From the NCBI GenBank assembly GCA_029248825.1, contig JAQWIP010000115.1, forward strand, positions 1 to 5,798: a DNA stretch of 5,798 nucleotides, given 5' to 3'. Made by a program: the position numbers and the translations under genes. Positions 5,138 to 5,798 of the stretch are shown piece by piece. Each line of letters opens with the position of its first letter. Position 1 is the first letter of the stretch. Under the pieces are notes generated by a model that was not told the origin of the DNA, did not search any database, and worked only from the letters and a program-made list of their open reading frames with translations. The stretch is from Alphaproteobacteria bacterium. Lineage in GTDB: Bacteria; Pseudomonadota; Alphaproteobacteria; RS24.

Positions 5138-5798
5138 ATGCGTCAGCTCAAAGATAAAATCTGTGTCATCACTGGAGCCAGCAGCGGCATTGGCGCCGCT
5201 TGCGCCCGAGCCATGGCGGCCGAGGGTGCGCTTGTCATCGGCTGCGATTTGCGCCTCGATATGTTGAAAGACGTGGCCAAGCAAGTGAAAGACGCCGGCG
5301 GACGCATGGAAGCGCATAGCCTCGATGTCTCCGACCGCGATGCGGTATTTGCCTTGGCGCAAAAAATTGAGAAAAAACATGGCGGCGCCGATGTGGTCTT
5401 GAACAATGCTGGCGTGGCGCATGGCGCTTTGGTCGAAGACACCACGATGGATAATTTCCAATGGGTGATGGACATTGATTTTTGGGGCGTGGTGCATGGC
5501 ACACAGGCCTTTTTGCCGCAAATGATTCAACGCGGGTCTGGCCATATTGCCAATGTATCGTCTATTTTTGGCCTCGTCGGTGTGCCGACACAAAGCGCCT
5601 ATAATGCGGCCAAATTTGCCGTCCTCGGCTTTAGCGAAGCGCTGCGCCATGAAATGAAAGAGCACAACATTGGCGTCACTTGCATTCACCCGGGCGGCAT
5701 TAATACCAATATCGTGCGCCATGCCCGTTTTCAGCAAGGCCCCGATATGGAGAGCGAACGCGAAGAAGCCATTCAGCGCTTCCAGCAATTCACCATCA
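5138..5798 (+). CDS. Short-chain dehydrogenase/reductase, 3' end outside the window
   Basis: This is a classical SDR oxidoreductase, an NAD(P)-dependent enzyme acting on alcohol or carbonyl groups of unknown substrate. The 220 residues visible (most of a typical 250-290) show the cofactor motif T12-GASSGIG19, D63 in LDVSD, N89-NAG92, catalytic S142, Y155 and K159 (Y-x3-K), and the HPGG segment (184-187). D37 at the end of the second strand leans towards NAD over NADP. The position of the tetrad asparagine is aspartate (D114, in MDIDFWG). The FWGVVHG and HPGGI segments recall a subgroup often annotated as acetoin-reductase-like, which does not settle the substrate. The start at ATG 5138 follows AGAGGA at normal spacing. 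It lies downstream of the gcrA terminator and probably has its own promoter. The reading frame is open to the edge with no stop. Confidence 0.92.
   Translation, partial: MRQLKDKICVITGASSGIGAACARAMAAEGALVIGCDLRLDMLKDVAKQVKDAGGRMEAHSLDVSDRDAVFALAQKIEKKHGGADVVLNNAGVAHGALVEDTTMDNFQWVMDIDFWGVVHGTQAFLPQMIQRGSGHIANVSSIFGLVGVPTQSAYNAAKFAVLGFSEALRHEMKEHNIGVTCIHPGGINTNIVRHARFQQGPDMESEREEAIQRFQQFTI

Noticed and set aside
4784..5788. Long minus-strand open frame (334 codons) opposite the end of gcrA and the dehydrogenase
   Set aside because: It is antisense to two genes with clear family motifs, spans the gcrA terminator, and its translation shows no recognisable domain.

Overview
The window looks like a chromosomal segment of an alphaproteobacterium. 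The main evidence is a complete GcrA, a cell-cycle regulator essentially confined to that class. Its upstream region is packed with GANTC, the target of the alphaproteobacterial CcrM methyltransferase. The gene order argD-argF-hslO, with gcrA nearby, also fits this class (from memory of such genomes, not checked here). Base composition is moderate in GC. Nothing looks horizontally acquired: no insertion sequence, tRNA, rRNA, CRISPR array or phage gene was seen.

Layout. Positions 1-219 hold no gene but several hairpins that read as transcription terminators, for hslO on the minus strand and probably for an unseen plus-strand gene to the left. Positions 220-3330 are a tight minus-strand operon in the order argD, argF, hslO. 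It makes acetylornithine aminotransferase, ornithine carbamoyltransferase and the redox chaperone Hsp33, with 4-nt and 8-nt gene overlaps. Positions 3331-3467 hold a compact switch region where a terminator for the upstream permease gene overlaps a candidate argD promoter, followed by a small leader hairpin. Positions 3468-4313 are a minus-strand ABC-2 type permease with no ATPase partner in view. Positions 4314-4512 are the divergent control region between this permease and gcrA. Positions 4513-4995 are gcrA, followed by a strong intrinsic terminator near 5076. From 5138 a short-chain dehydrogenase/reductase runs off the right edge.

The most notable signal is in the divergent region. Five GANTC sites lie within 69 bp (4393-4461), against only four others found by eye in the rest of the window. 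A perfect DnaA box (4404-4412) sits between two pairs of them. In Caulobacter, DnaA and CcrM methylation feed into the GcrA circuit, so this reads as a replication- and methylation-sensing control element for gcrA, possibly shared with the permease.

The other points are smaller: a Gly-to-Ser change in the ornithine-binding SMG loop of ArgF, an Asn-to-Asp change in the catalytic tetrad of the dehydrogenase, and a permease start without a clear ribosome binding site that may be leaderless. I did not find a wholly new biological system; the control region is the best candidate for something undescribed in detail.
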